Source: Fidelibacterota bacterium UBA6817
Lineage (GTDB): Bacteria; Fidelibacterota; Fidelibacteria; Fidelibacterales; Fidelibacteraceae
Reading direction: 5' to 3'
DNA: 9,622 bases
Assembly (NCBI GenBank): GCA_002452555.1
Contig: DKER01000141.1
Span: 1 to 9,622, forward strand
Part shown: piece after piece, positions 1-6,572 of the stretch
Numbering within the stretch: position 1 is the first letter of the stretch
How the letters are laid out: the number at the start of each line of letters is the position of its first letter
Position numbers and translations under genes: made by a program
Notes under the pieces: model-generated
Seen by the model: the letters and a program-made list of their open reading frames with translations, nothing else
What the model was told of the DNA's origin: nothing
The model's database searches: none

Positions 1-1
1 G

Positions 2-1102
2 CAGCAATTTCAGGACTTTGTACACCATCATAAGATTAAACACTATTATGAGTTGGGGCGCAGCGGTTTTCCATCCAATGTAGTCATCAACAATGGGCAT
101 ATTGTCCCCGGCATGCTTATCGTTTCATCCTCACAGAATTTTTCCGAATTGGGTGTACTGGGCTGTCTGCCTGTTTTGGCTTCGGAACATGAAATGGCAT
201 TGTCGATGGCAACGGGTGAGCTGTGGATGCAGGTTCCCGTCAGTGCCAGAATACGCTTAAACGGGGAGCCGGGGCAATGGATTACCGGAACAGATATCGG
301 TTTGTATATTATCAAAAATTACGATCTTCCCGATAATCCAAACTGTGTTTTGGAATTTTCAGGTGAAGGTTTGGCAGGACTGCCCCTGAATGAACGGTAC
401 AATCTTGCACGAATATTGACCCATTACGGTTATGAATATGTTTTGTTTGAATCGGATTCGGACGTCCTTGCATACCTGAATCAGAGAACAACCGGCGAAG
501 CACATTTTGAAATTTCTGATGATAAAGCTGATTATGTTGCTGAATTTGAAATCAATATGAGTGCGGTTACTCCCATGTTGGCTGTTTCTGTTGAAGGAGA
601 AGAAGTAGAAATTTCCGGTGTAGAATCATTTATGGGAAAGACAGTTCATAAAGTTATTGCCGGAGCAAGCGGATCCGGTCGGTATGAGGATTTTCTGCGT
701 GCTCTAAAAATGATCCGTTATTCCAAAGTCCACGATAACGTTCAAATGATTATTATGCCGTCTGATGCAATGGTTTTCAGTGATCTGATCAATGACGGAC
801 TGGCCGGGATTTTTTTGGATCTGGGTTGTGAAATTTATCCGTCCTCTGTTTTTAAAGTCCTCATGGACGGGTTAGGTGTGTATACAAAAGCTGTTAACGT
901 GATGACTACATCTCCTTCTCTTTTTCAATCTGCCTGCCAAACAGAAGGGCACCATGTATATCTAGGAAGTATTATCAGTTGTTTTGCTGCTGCTGTTCAG
1001 GGAACCATAATACATCCAAAAGCATTGGAAGAAAAAATAATCAGGGATCAGGAAAATTCGCATCATCATCATGACTCCCATAACGAAACGCAGGACGAGT
1101 AA
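2..1102 (+). CDS. LeuC/aconitase-like protein lacking Fe-S and active-site residues (5' truncated by window)
   Basis: The frame is open from base 2, so the true start lies before the window; the in-frame TTG at 53 falls inside a conserved stretch and is not a start. Residue numbers below count from that TTG. The order of blocks matches the large subunit of 3-isopropylmalate dehydratase/homoaconitase: a 'VPGMLIV' strand, 'MATGELWMQVP' (residues 52-62), an 'FSGEGLAGL' block (102-110), and a 'VYLGSIISCFAAAVQGTI' end (302-319). The catalytic signatures are gone. The usual A-D-S-H-T is S-S-S-Q-N (25-29), the usual G-S-C-T-N-G-R is G-A-S-G-S-G-R (204-210), and the usual P-x-C-G-x-C is P-S-S-V-F-K (263-268). 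All three cluster cysteines are therefore absent, and dehydratase chemistry is not expected. The reading frame is intact over 366 codons, which argues for a selected non-catalytic role rather than decay. The C-terminus ends in a short histidine-rich tail. It abuts the next gene with no gap. Fold assignment is confident; function is unknown. Confidence 0.8.
   Translation, partial: QQFQDFVHHHKIKHYYELGRSGFPSNVVINNGHIVPGMLIVSSSQNFSELGVLGCLPVLASEHEMALSMATGELWMQVPVSARIRLNGEPGQWITGTDIGLYIIKNYDLPDNPNCVLEFSGEGLAGLPLNERYNLARILTHYGYEYVLFESDSDVLAYLNQRTTGEAHFEISDDKADYVAEFEINMSAVTPMLAVSVEGEEVEISGVESFMGKTVHKVIAGASGSGRYEDFLRALKMIRYSKVHDNVQMIIMPSDAMVFSDLINDGLAGIFLDLGCEIYPSSVFKVLMDGLGVYTKAVNVMTTSPSLFQSACQTEGHHVYLGSIISCFAAAVQGTIIHPKALEEKIIRDQENSHHHHDSHNETQDE
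1092..1095 (+). promoter_or_regulatory. Ribosome binding site for the rmlA-like gene
   Basis: AGGA sits 7 bases before the ATG at 1103 and lies inside the last codons of the preceding gene. The stop TAA is immediately followed by ATG, so translation of the two genes is probably coupled. Confidence 0.6.
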
Positions 1103-2176
1103 ATGAAAATTAAGAAAGCATTGATTACGGCCGGAGGTAAAGGGACCCGTTTACGCCCGATAACGTATGTTCACAATAAGCATTTAATTCCTATGGTCAA
1201 CAAACCGATGCTTCAATATGCTTTGGAATATGTTGCTTCAGCCGGGATTAAAGATATCGGTATAATCACCAACCCGGATTATCAGGACCTGGAAGCAGTT
1301 TTCGGAACAGGCAAATCACTGGGGGTAAAACTGACATATATCCCTCAGGAAGCCCCGTTGGGACTGGCACACGCCGTTAAAATCGCCCAACCCTTTCTGA
1401 ATAACGAGCCCTTTGTGTATTATCTGGGCGATAATATTCTCAGAGGCGGGATACAAACCTTTTTGGATGCATTTTACAGGCATAAATCTGATTGTCACCT
1501 GGTTTTATCAAAAGTCAAAGATCCCCAACGCTTCGGTGTGCCAGAAATTGCAGATAACATGATTGTATCCATCGAGGAAAAACCGGAAAATCCAAAAAGC
1601 GATTATGCTGTAACCGGTATTTATATATACAATGAATCCATTTTTGAAGCCGTGAATGCTATTAAGCCAAGTCCCCGGGGTGAACTTGAGATTTCTGATG
1701 CCCATCAGTATCTGATTGAGAAGGGAAAAACCCTGACTTATTCAGAAATTACCGGATGGTGGAAAGATACGGGAAAACCCGAGGATCTTCTTGAAGCAAA
1801 CAGAATGCTCCTGGAAGATGTTAAAACACATATTCAAGGGGACAGGGATGACATGTCAACCCTTGCCGGAAATATTGTTCTCTCAAAAGGCAGCGTTGTA
1901 GAAAACAGCGTCATTCGGGGACCGGTTCATATAGGAAAAAATTGCAGGATTCAGAACAGTTATCTGGGGCCGTATACATGCGTCGGAAATGGTTGTGAAA
2001 TAATAAACTCAGAAATTGAATATTCAATACTAATGGATGATGCTGCAGTTCGGTATGTTGATATCCGAATTGAGGGAAGTATTCTGGGAAAATCGGCTGT
2101 GATCAGCAAGTCAGAAGGAATTCCTTCAAATCACCGTTTCATCATAGGTGACCGCAGTCAGGTCCAGATTCGCTGA
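1103..2176 (+). CDS. rmlA: Glucose-1-phosphate thymidylyltransferase, long (RmlA/StrD) form
   Basis: This 357-residue protein is predicted to transfer a nucleotide (usually dTMP from dTTP) onto glucose-1-phosphate, making the activated sugar for deoxysugar and surface polysaccharide synthesis in the cytoplasm. The N-terminal Rossmann-like domain has the nucleotide-binding loop G-G-K-G-T-R-L-R-P (11-19), a lysine at 26 in the usual catalytic position, the metal-binding aspartate in 'YLGDN' (D110), 'EEKP' (158-161) and 'WWKDTG' (219-224, D222 the second metal ligand). After about residue 250 come hexapeptide-like strands ('GSVVENSVIRGPVHIGKNC' and following) forming a left-handed beta-helix, which with the length marks the long form rather than short RmlA. 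ATG at 1103 has a good AGGA. No other sugar-nucleotide genes are visible, so the exact sugar is open; a related nucleotidyltransferase with another substrate is possible. Confidence 0.88.
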   Translation: MKIKKALITAGGKGTRLRPITYVHNKHLIPMVNKPMLQYALEYVASAGIKDIGIITNPDYQDLEAVFGTGKSLGVKLTYIPQEAPLGLAHAVKIAQPFLNNEPFVYYLGDNILRGGIQTFLDAFYRHKSDCHLVLSKVKDPQRFGVPEIADNMIVSIEEKPENPKSDYAVTGIYIYNESIFEAVNAIKPSPRGELEISDAHQYLIEKGKTLTYSEITGWWKDTGKPEDLLEANRMLLEDVKTHIQGDRDDMSTLAGNIVLSKGSVVENSVIRGPVHIGKNCRIQNSYLGPYTCVGNGCEIINSEIEYSILMDDAAVRYVDIRIEGSILGKSAVISKSEGIPSNHRFIIGDRSQVQIR

Positions 2177-2177
2177 C

Positions 2178-2181
2178 AGGA
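2178..2181 (+). promoter_or_regulatory. Ribosome binding site deciding the TTG start of mtaB
   Basis: AGGA lies 7 bases before TTG 2189. A second AAGGA at 2184-2188 touches the TTG and is too close to serve it. The in-frame stop at 2183 rules out an upstream start. Confidence 0.5.
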
Positions 2182-2188
2182 TTAAGGA

Positions 2189-3478
2189 TTGATTCAAAAG
2201 ACCGTATCTTTTCATACACTGGGATGTAAGCTCAATCAGGCAGAGACTCACGCTCTTCAGACAGAATTTTTGGATAAGGGTTGGAGTATTGTCCCGTTTC
2301 GTCAAAAAGCGGATGTGAGTATTATTAATTCCTGTACCGTAACCAACCAGGCGGACAGAAAGACACGAAGCGCTATTTATCAGGCAATAAAAGCATCACC
2401 GAACGGAAAAATTGTAGTGATGGGATGTATGGCACAGGTTGACTCTGAAAATTTGTCGCATATTGAGGGTGTTGATCTGATTTTGGGGAACAGGGATAAG
2501 TTCCGGATTTTTGAGTTCATTGATACATTGCCTTCTGTTTCTGAAAGTCCAATTATACATGTGAGCGATGATGATGTTTATCCGGAAAATATATTTATTA
2601 GCAGTTCAGGCCGAACCCGCGCATATTTAAAAGTGCAGGAGGGATGTGCCAATTTTTGTTCTTATTGCATCATTCCGTATGCACGGGGGAAACCGGTAAG
2701 CAGGGATTTTTACAGTGCCGTCAGGGAAGCTGAAAAACTGGTCCGCCAAAAAGGATTCCAGGAAATTATTCTTACCGGAATTGATATCGGTGCCTATCAA
2801 CATCAGGATAAAGGTCTGATTCATCTCATCCGTGAACTGGAAAAAATCGGAGGGCTGTCCAGAATTCGCATTTCGTCCATTGAAATGAACACACTTACCG
2901 ATGAACTGATTGATCATATCAGCCAATCCGGCATCACGGCTCCTCATTTCCATTTATCTCTGCAGGCAGGATCAGACGCAATATTAAAAGCCATGAACCG
3001 GCGCTATACAACGGCCGATTTTCGCCGAAAAGTAGATTATATCCGTCACAAATTACCCATTGCGTCCATAGGAACGGATGTTATTACCGGATTTCCGGGT
3101 GAAACAGATGCGCTTTTTCATGAAACACTCGAATATATCCGTGATATTGCTTTCAGTTATCTCCATATCTTCAGATATTCTCCTAAAATCGGCACCCCGG
3201 CAGCAATAATGAAAAACCAGATCCCGGAAAATATAAAAATCGTACGAAGCGAAGAACTTCATCGTCTGGATAAAAAACTCAGATTTTCCTATGCCTCCGG
3301 TTTCCTCGGAAAAAAAGTCCGTGTTTTGTGGGAATCTGATAATGAGAACCGTGTAAAAGGGTTTAATGAATATTATATTCAGACTGAAACACATTCAATC
3401 GGTGCCAAACTGAACCAACTTGATGTTGTTCTTATAGAATCAGTAAACGGTGATATTCTAAAAGGAAAGATTCTTTGA
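2189..3478 (+). CDS. mtaB: tRNA t6A37 2-methylthiotransferase MtaB
   Basis: This 429-residue radical-SAM enzyme is predicted to add a methylthio group to N6-threonylcarbamoyladenosine at position 37 of ANN-decoding tRNAs. The N-terminal UPF0004 domain supplies three ligands for the auxiliary [4Fe-4S] cluster: C13 ('TLGCKLNQAET'), C49 ('NSCTVTN') and C80 ('MGCMAQ'). The radical-SAM domain has 'EGCANFCSYCIIPYARG' with C153, C157 and C160, followed by 'ILTGIDIG' and 'SLQAGSD'. The last 60 or so residues are TRAM-like. 'HTLGCKLNQAET' and 'GCANFCSYCIIP' fit MtaB better than MiaB or RimO. The start is TTG at 2189: it puts the 'SFHTLGCK' block at the usual distance from the N-terminus, an in-frame TAA lies 6 bases upstream, and AGGA is 7 bases away. 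All key residues are present. Confidence 0.9.
   Translation: MIQKTVSFHTLGCKLNQAETHALQTEFLDKGWSIVPFRQKADVSIINSCTVTNQADRKTRSAIYQAIKASPNGKIVVMGCMAQVDSENLSHIEGVDLILGNRDKFRIFEFIDTLPSVSESPIIHVSDDDVYPENIFISSSGRTRAYLKVQEGCANFCSYCIIPYARGKPVSRDFYSAVREAEKLVRQKGFQEIILTGIDIGAYQHQDKGLIHLIRELEKIGGLSRIRISSIEMNTLTDELIDHISQSGITAPHFHLSLQAGSDAILKAMNRRYTTADFRRKVDYIRHKLPIASIGTDVITGFPGETDALFHETLEYIRDIAFSYLHIFRYSPKIGTPAAIMKNQIPENIKIVRSEELHRLDKKLRFSYASGFLGKKVRVLWESDNENRVKGFNEYYIQTETHSIGAKLNQLDVVLIESVNGDILKGKIL
3461..3466 (+). promoter_or_regulatory. Ribosome binding site for the deoxynucleoside kinase TTG start
   Basis: AAAGGA, 8 bases before TTG 3475, lies inside the end of mtaB. It supports the unusual start codon and the TTGA overlap. 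Confidence 0.6.
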
Positions 3479-4104
3479 AACCTTCATTTATCGGAATAGC
3501 AGGAAATATTGGTGTAGGAAAAACAACATTTACAAAACTCCTGTGTGATTATTATGGCTGGGAACCGCATTTTGAAGTCGTTGTGGATAATCCATATCTT
3601 CCTGATTTTTATGCAGATATGAAAAAATGGAGTTTTCATCTCCAAATATTTTTTCTGGGAAAACGGTTTAAAGTCCAAAAGAAAATCCAGAATCTGACCA
3701 AAACAATTGTTCAGGATAGGACCATCTACGAAGATGCCATGATTTTTGCAAAAAGTATTCATCAATTCGGCAATATGAGTGATCGGGACTGGACCTGTTA
3801 TCTGGATATTTTTCATGAGATGACATCCTACCTGAAAAAACCGGATTTGATCGTCTATCTGCAGGCTTCCACGGACTCCCTCATATCAAGAATACGGAAG
3901 AGAGGAAGGGATTACGAACAATCCATTGATCCGGAATACCTTCATCTTTTGAATATCCATTACGATGGCTGGATTCGTTCTCTGCAAAAAAGCGGAGATA
4001 TCCAAACACTTGTCATTCCTACAGACAATCAGGATTTTATTGCAGATGAATATTTCAGGATTCAATCCTTTGAACGGATTTACAAAACATTGTATCCTTA
4101 CTAA
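3475..4104 (+). CDS. Deoxynucleoside kinase (dGK/dAK/dCK family)
   Basis: This 209-residue kinase is predicted to phosphorylate a deoxyribonucleoside at its 5' hydroxyl in the nucleotide salvage pathway. It has a P-loop G-N-I-G-V-G-K-T-T (10-18), a 'VDNPYLPDFYADMKKWSFHLQIFFL' region typical of bacterial dGK/dAK proteins, the catalytic 'QDRTIYED' (D81-R82) and the arginine-rich LID 'RIRKRGRDYE' (139-148). Length is normal for the family. Which base it prefers cannot be read from the motifs with confidence; the 'NPYL.DFY' block is most like the purine-preferring bacterial enzymes. The start is TTG at 3475, overlapping the mtaB stop as TTGA; AAAGGA at 3461-3466 is 8 bases upstream, and the P-loop then falls at the usual position. 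The 4-base overlap implies translational coupling. The gene is followed by the window's only intergenic gap. Confidence 0.87.
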   Translation: MKPSFIGIAGNIGVGKTTFTKLLCDYYGWEPHFEVVVDNPYLPDFYADMKKWSFHLQIFFLGKRFKVQKKIQNLTKTIVQDRTIYEDAMIFAKSIHQFGNMSDRDWTCYLDIFHEMTSYLKKPDLIVYLQASTDSLISRIRKRGRDYEQSIDPEYLHLLNIHYDGWIRSLQKSGDIQTLVIPTDNQDFIADEYFRIQSFERIYKTLYPY

Positions 4105-4206
4105 AAATGAGAATAAACAAATCCTGCATTTAATAATTTTCCTAAAAATGAACATCGTATCTCAAAACGCAGAATAACTGAATAGGTCAAAATACCGCTT
4201 TGTTCG

Positions 4207-4233
4207 TTTGGTTTGAATTTTGCATATTATAAT
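4207..4233 (+). promoter_or_regulatory. Candidate promoter for ilvE and downstream genes
   Basis: TATAAT at 4228-4233 is a perfect -10 hexamer, 31 bases before the ilvE ATG. The region 17 bases upstream is T-rich with TTTG at 4207-4210 but has no good TTGACA; a TTGAAT at 4213-4218 is too close (9 bases) to pair with it. It lies in the only 160-bp gap of the window (4105-4264), where no gene and no strong hairpin is seen. The gap is consistent with a transcription unit boundary. Confidence 0.45.
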
Positions 4234-4253
4234 GTGGGTCAAATGTTAAATAA

Positions 4254-4259
4254 GCGAGG
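4254..4259 (+). promoter_or_regulatory. Ribosome binding site for ilvE
   Basis: GCGAGG, with the GAGG core at 4256-4259, lies 5 bases before ATG 4265. Confidence 0.5.
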
Positions 4260-4264
4260 TTGAT

Positions 4265-5335
4265 ATGAAAATTGAAAAAGCAGAGACTTCCCGCCGGGGA
4301 ATGATTGATTATTCAAAATTGGGTTTCGGAAAATACTTTTCAGACCATATGCTTATTATGGATTATGAACAAGGACAATGGAAGGAACCCCGTATCATGC
4401 CATATCAGGCTATGGCAATTGAACCGGCAAATATTACACTTCACTATGGACAATGTGTTTTTGAAGGTCAAAAAGCATTTAGAGGGATTGACGGAAAAAT
4501 TCGGCTTTTTCGGTTGGACAGCCATTATAAACGTCTTGTCAATTCATCAAAGAGGATGTTTATACCCGTAACACCTGAAAAAGAATATAAAGACAGCATC
4601 GTGAAACTTATCAGTATAGACCGTGAGTTTATCCCTGATGAATGGGGGACATCACTTTATCTTCGACCATTCATTATCGGAATGGATAATACTTTGGGAC
4701 TTAAAGTTTCCGATAAATACAGATTGATGGTTATTACATCACCTGTGGCCTCATACTACGAGGAAGGACTAAACCCGATAAGAATTCATGTGAATACGGA
4801 ATACAGCCGGGTTGTCAAAGGGGGTTTGGGTGAAGTAAAAGCCGCTGCCAATTATGCCGCCAGTCTCTATGCAACCCAAATGGCAAAACAAAAAGGATTT
4901 CCCCAGGTTTTATGGCTGGACGGAAAAGAACATAAATATGTGGATGAAGTAGGCACCATGAATATTATGTTCGTTATCGACGGTAAGCTTATCACACCTT
5001 CTCTTGAAGATGGGACAATTCTACCGGGCATTACCCGCGATAGTGTCCTTAAAATTGCCCGAGACTGGGGCTGGGATGTGGAAGAAAGACGAATCCTGTT
5101 CGATGAAATCAGAGATTCCTATAAAAGGGGATTGTTGCAGGAAGTTTTCGGCACGGGCACGGCAGCCATCATATCTCCGGTAGGGGAACTTCATTACAAA
5201 GATGAAATCATGATTATAAATAATGGTGAAATCGGCGAAAAATCTCAAATTCTTTATGATACAATTACAGGCATTCAATATGGTAAGCTTGAAGATAAAT
5301 TTGGCTGGTTAACTGTCATTGAAGACGAAGAATAA
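4265..5335 (+). CDS. ilvE: Branched-chain amino acid aminotransferase
   Basis: This PLP-dependent class IV (D-amino-acid-transaminase fold) enzyme of 356 residues is predicted to interconvert leucine, isoleucine and valine with their 2-oxo acids using glutamate/2-oxoglutarate in the cytoplasm. Visible blocks are 'LHYGQCVFEGQKAFRG' (59-74), 'GKIRLFRLDSHYKRL' (77-91), 'LYLRPFIIGMD' (131-141), the PLP lysine in 'VKAAANYAASL' (K192), 'VLWLDGKEHKYVDEVGTMN' (215-233, E228 the likely pyridine-nitrogen partner), 'LPGITRDS' (253-260) and 'GTGTAAIISPV' (296-306). Length and motifs match the longer BCAT type also found in eukaryotes (IlvE_II-like), not the roughly 300-residue E. coli type. It opens the second gene run behind its own candidate promoter. 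A hairpin with a T-tract follows 37 bases after the stop. Confidence 0.93.
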   Translation: MKIEKAETSRRGMIDYSKLGFGKYFSDHMLIMDYEQGQWKEPRIMPYQAMAIEPANITLHYGQCVFEGQKAFRGIDGKIRLFRLDSHYKRLVNSSKRMFIPVTPEKEYKDSIVKLISIDREFIPDEWGTSLYLRPFIIGMDNTLGLKVSDKYRLMVITSPVASYYEEGLNPIRIHVNTEYSRVVKGGLGEVKAAANYAASLYATQMAKQKGFPQVLWLDGKEHKYVDEVGTMNIMFVIDGKLITPSLEDGTILPGITRDSVLKIARDWGWDVEERRILFDEIRDSYKRGLLQEVFGTGTAAIISPVGELHYKDEIMIINNGEIGEKSQILYDTITGIQYGKLEDKFGWLTVIEDEE

Positions 5336-5807
5336 GTTACATTTTCATATCGAACAACACAGCAGAGTAAACATCAGATACTTTTTTTGTCTGATGCTGA
5401 TTTTTTTTTCTTTCTTCTTCAGCAGAAATATGTTTGCCGGTTGTTTGATTATCGAATGCGATGCTGACGGTATTCCCATTTATCTCAATGGTGTTTATAC
5501 CGGCAAAACACCTGTAAATATCTTATGTGATCTGGATCCCCAGGAATATATCGTAACGTTTTTCCCCCCATTGGCAGACAGTAAAATTCGCTATCTTGAC
5601 AAAGAAACATACATTGATATTTTGAACAGATCTTCACAGTCCTGCTTTATTATACCGGGGGATACAACGACGGTTTTTATGCAATGGCAGCCGATAATGC
5701 TTGAATTGGCACATTTGGAAAAAGACCACCGGCGAACACAATGGACTCTCATGGGGGTTGCAGGATTGGCCATACTGGGTTTCCTCGGTGTATGGATGTC
5801 GCTATGA
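5319..5807 (+). CDS. Small PEGA-like membrane or lipoprotein
   Basis: I do not recognise this gene as a named protein. From TTG 5319 it encodes 162 residues: a basic N-terminus, a hydrophobic stretch (about 21-35), then 'NMFAGC' with C42 in a lipobox-like setting (F-A-G-C, not an ideal lipobox). Residues 46-84 resemble a PEGA domain: 'DADGIPIYLNGVYTGKTPVNI', with the usual G-x-x-x-Y-x-N/D-G and G-x-T-P spacing and a closing strand. A second hydrophobic segment (about 144-161) ends the protein and would anchor it in the membrane. PEGA domains are small extracytoplasmic beta modules in surface and secreted proteins. The start is uncertain. TTG 5319 overlaps ilvE by 17 bases, gives the positive n-region a signal peptide needs, but has no good ribosome site; ATG 5394 also lacks one, has almost no basic n-region, and sits in the hairpin described separately. 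Confidence 0.62.
   Translation: MKTKNKLHFHIEQHSRVNIRYFFCLMLIFFSFFFSRNMFAGCLIIECDADGIPIYLNGVYTGKTPVNILCDLDPQEYIVTFFPPLADSKIRYLDKETYIDILNRSSQSCFIIPGDTTTVFMQWQPIMLELAHLEKDHRRTQWTLMGVAGLAILGFLGVWMSL
5372..5409 (+). terminator. Candidate intrinsic terminator or attenuator after ilvE
   Basis: CATCAGA (5372-5378) is exactly complementary to TCTGATG (5390-5396); a T-G wobble and an A-T pair extend the stem to 9 bp around a T-rich loop. Four bases later comes a run of nine T (5401-5409). The stem has few GC pairs, so it is weak, but the position just past the ilvE stop and the T9 fit termination. It lies within the signal-peptide coding region of the next gene and covers its ATG at 5394. Confidence 0.4.
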
Positions 5808-6571
5808 AATTGCTTGCTGCATTTCTTCTGTTCATAACCTTCTCAATGATTTCATGTTCATCCGGTTCAGCGGTAACGGATACAAACGAAGCGGAAAACG
5901 CCCGGTACTATGAAATTGAACTGGATCCGGGAATTCTCATGAATAAACCAATCTCTTATGAAGAAGCACAACAAAAAAATCATCTAAAAATCATAACAGA
6001 TGCACAGGGTATTCAAAACATGTCATTGGTTTTGTATGAACCCCTTAATCAAACGCAATTAAAGCATATTGAGGATGCAGTCGTTTTCAATGAAATGAGT
6101 TTGTGTTCCTGCCGAAAGGATACTATCGCATCCGGGTCAGATTTCACTACGCTGCTCCATCTGGATCCTTTCCGGTTTGTATCCCGATTTTCAAGACTTT
6201 ATCCCGGATGGAAGGCGGTGGAGAGTTTTTCGGATAAAGGGTACCCGGTTAAAATCGATGTATTCGACGAGGGATTAAATCTTCGCTTCGGTTATCGATT
6301 TTTCTGGGCTGACAATCGCATCGTCAGAAGTCGTATTTATACCGGAGGCAATATTCCTGCAGGTTACTGCATCTATTCGTATGATCCGGAAAAGGGCCGT
6401 CTGACAGAAAGAACCGAATGGTCCGCCGGCGGTAAATTGCTGGAACGGATAGAATTTTCCTATAAACGAAAACTCACGACAATTCGGTATTACAATCCGG
6501 ACGGAACACTCACCCGTACGGATACATGGAAATACTTTGAGCCGATGCGTCCCATGAAAATCAGGAACTGA
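5804..6571 (+). CDS. Putative lipoprotein with four 12-residue repeats
   Basis: This gene is of unknown function and encodes 255 residues from ATG 5804. That start overlaps the previous stop as ATGA and immediately precedes a signal sequence ('MKLLAAFLLFITF') ending at C18 in 'SMISC', a plausible lipobox; a longer in-frame reading from 5741 would bury this signal. After a serine- and acid-rich linker comes a 170-residue mixed region without recognised motifs, including paired cysteines at 101 and 103. Residues 198-245 form four tandem 12-residue units beginning GRLTERTEW, GKLLERIEF, RKLTTIRYY and GTLTRTDTW. These predict alternating short strands and turns, like YD- or MORN-variant beta repeats. 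The protein is probably anchored to a membrane facing the periplasm. It is coupled to its PEGA-like and LamG-like neighbours, suggesting a shared envelope role. Confidence 0.72.
   Translation: MKLLAAFLLFITFSMISCSSGSAVTDTNEAENARYYEIELDPGILMNKPISYEEAQQKNHLKIITDAQGIQNMSLVLYEPLNQTQLKHIEDAVVFNEMSLCSCRKDTIASGSDFTTLLHLDPFRFVSRFSRLYPGWKAVESFSDKGYPVKIDVFDEGLNLRFGYRFFWADNRIVRSRIYTGGNIPAGYCIYSYDPEKGRLTERTEWSAGGKLLERIEFSYKRKLTTIRYYNPDGTLTRTDTWKYFEPMRPMKIRN
6395..6538 (+). repeat. Four tandem 12-residue protein repeats in the lipoprotein
   Basis: The encoded units occupy residues 198-209, 210-221, 222-233 and 234-245 of the 255-residue lipoprotein. The shared pattern is G/R - x - L - T/L - three variable positions - charged or aromatic - aromatic, then a three-residue turn. 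The repeat is seen in the protein, not as a DNA repeat. Confidence 0.55.
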
Positions 6572-6572
6572 T

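Noticed and set aside
53..1102. TTG at 53 as the start of the LeuC-like gene
   Set aside because: The frame is open upstream to the window edge, and the upstream residues still align with the LeuC pattern before the 'GICH' block, so the gene simply begins outside the window.
2..1102. Calling the LeuC-like gene a decaying pseudogene
   Set aside because: There is no stop or frameshift over 366 codons, structural blocks are kept, and it is tightly coupled to the next gene; loss is confined to the catalytic motifs.
2627..3394. Minus-strand ORFs of 108 and 113 residues opposite mtaB
   Set aside because: They mirror a conserved radical-SAM gene, have no recognisable domains, and are typical antisense shadows; the same holds for the other minus-strand ORFs.
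4127..4150. CATTT / AAATG inverted repeat after the deoxynucleoside kinase as a terminator
   Set aside because: Only 5 AT-rich pairs with a 14-base loop and no following T-run; too weak to call.
3965..4177. 70-residue plus-strand ORF overlapping the end of the deoxynucleoside kinase
   Set aside because: Mostly inside a well-supported gene in another frame, with no domain, signal or ribosome site.
4213..4233. TTGAAT 4213-4218 paired with TATAAT 4228-4233 as a promoter
   Set aside because: The spacer is only 9 bases; the upstream TTTG at 4207 gives the usual 17.
5741..5803. ATG at 5741 as the start of the repeat lipoprotein
   Set aside because: It would place 21 polar residues before a clear lipoprotein signal and overlap the previous gene by 67 bases; ATG 5804 with an ATGA overlap fits better.
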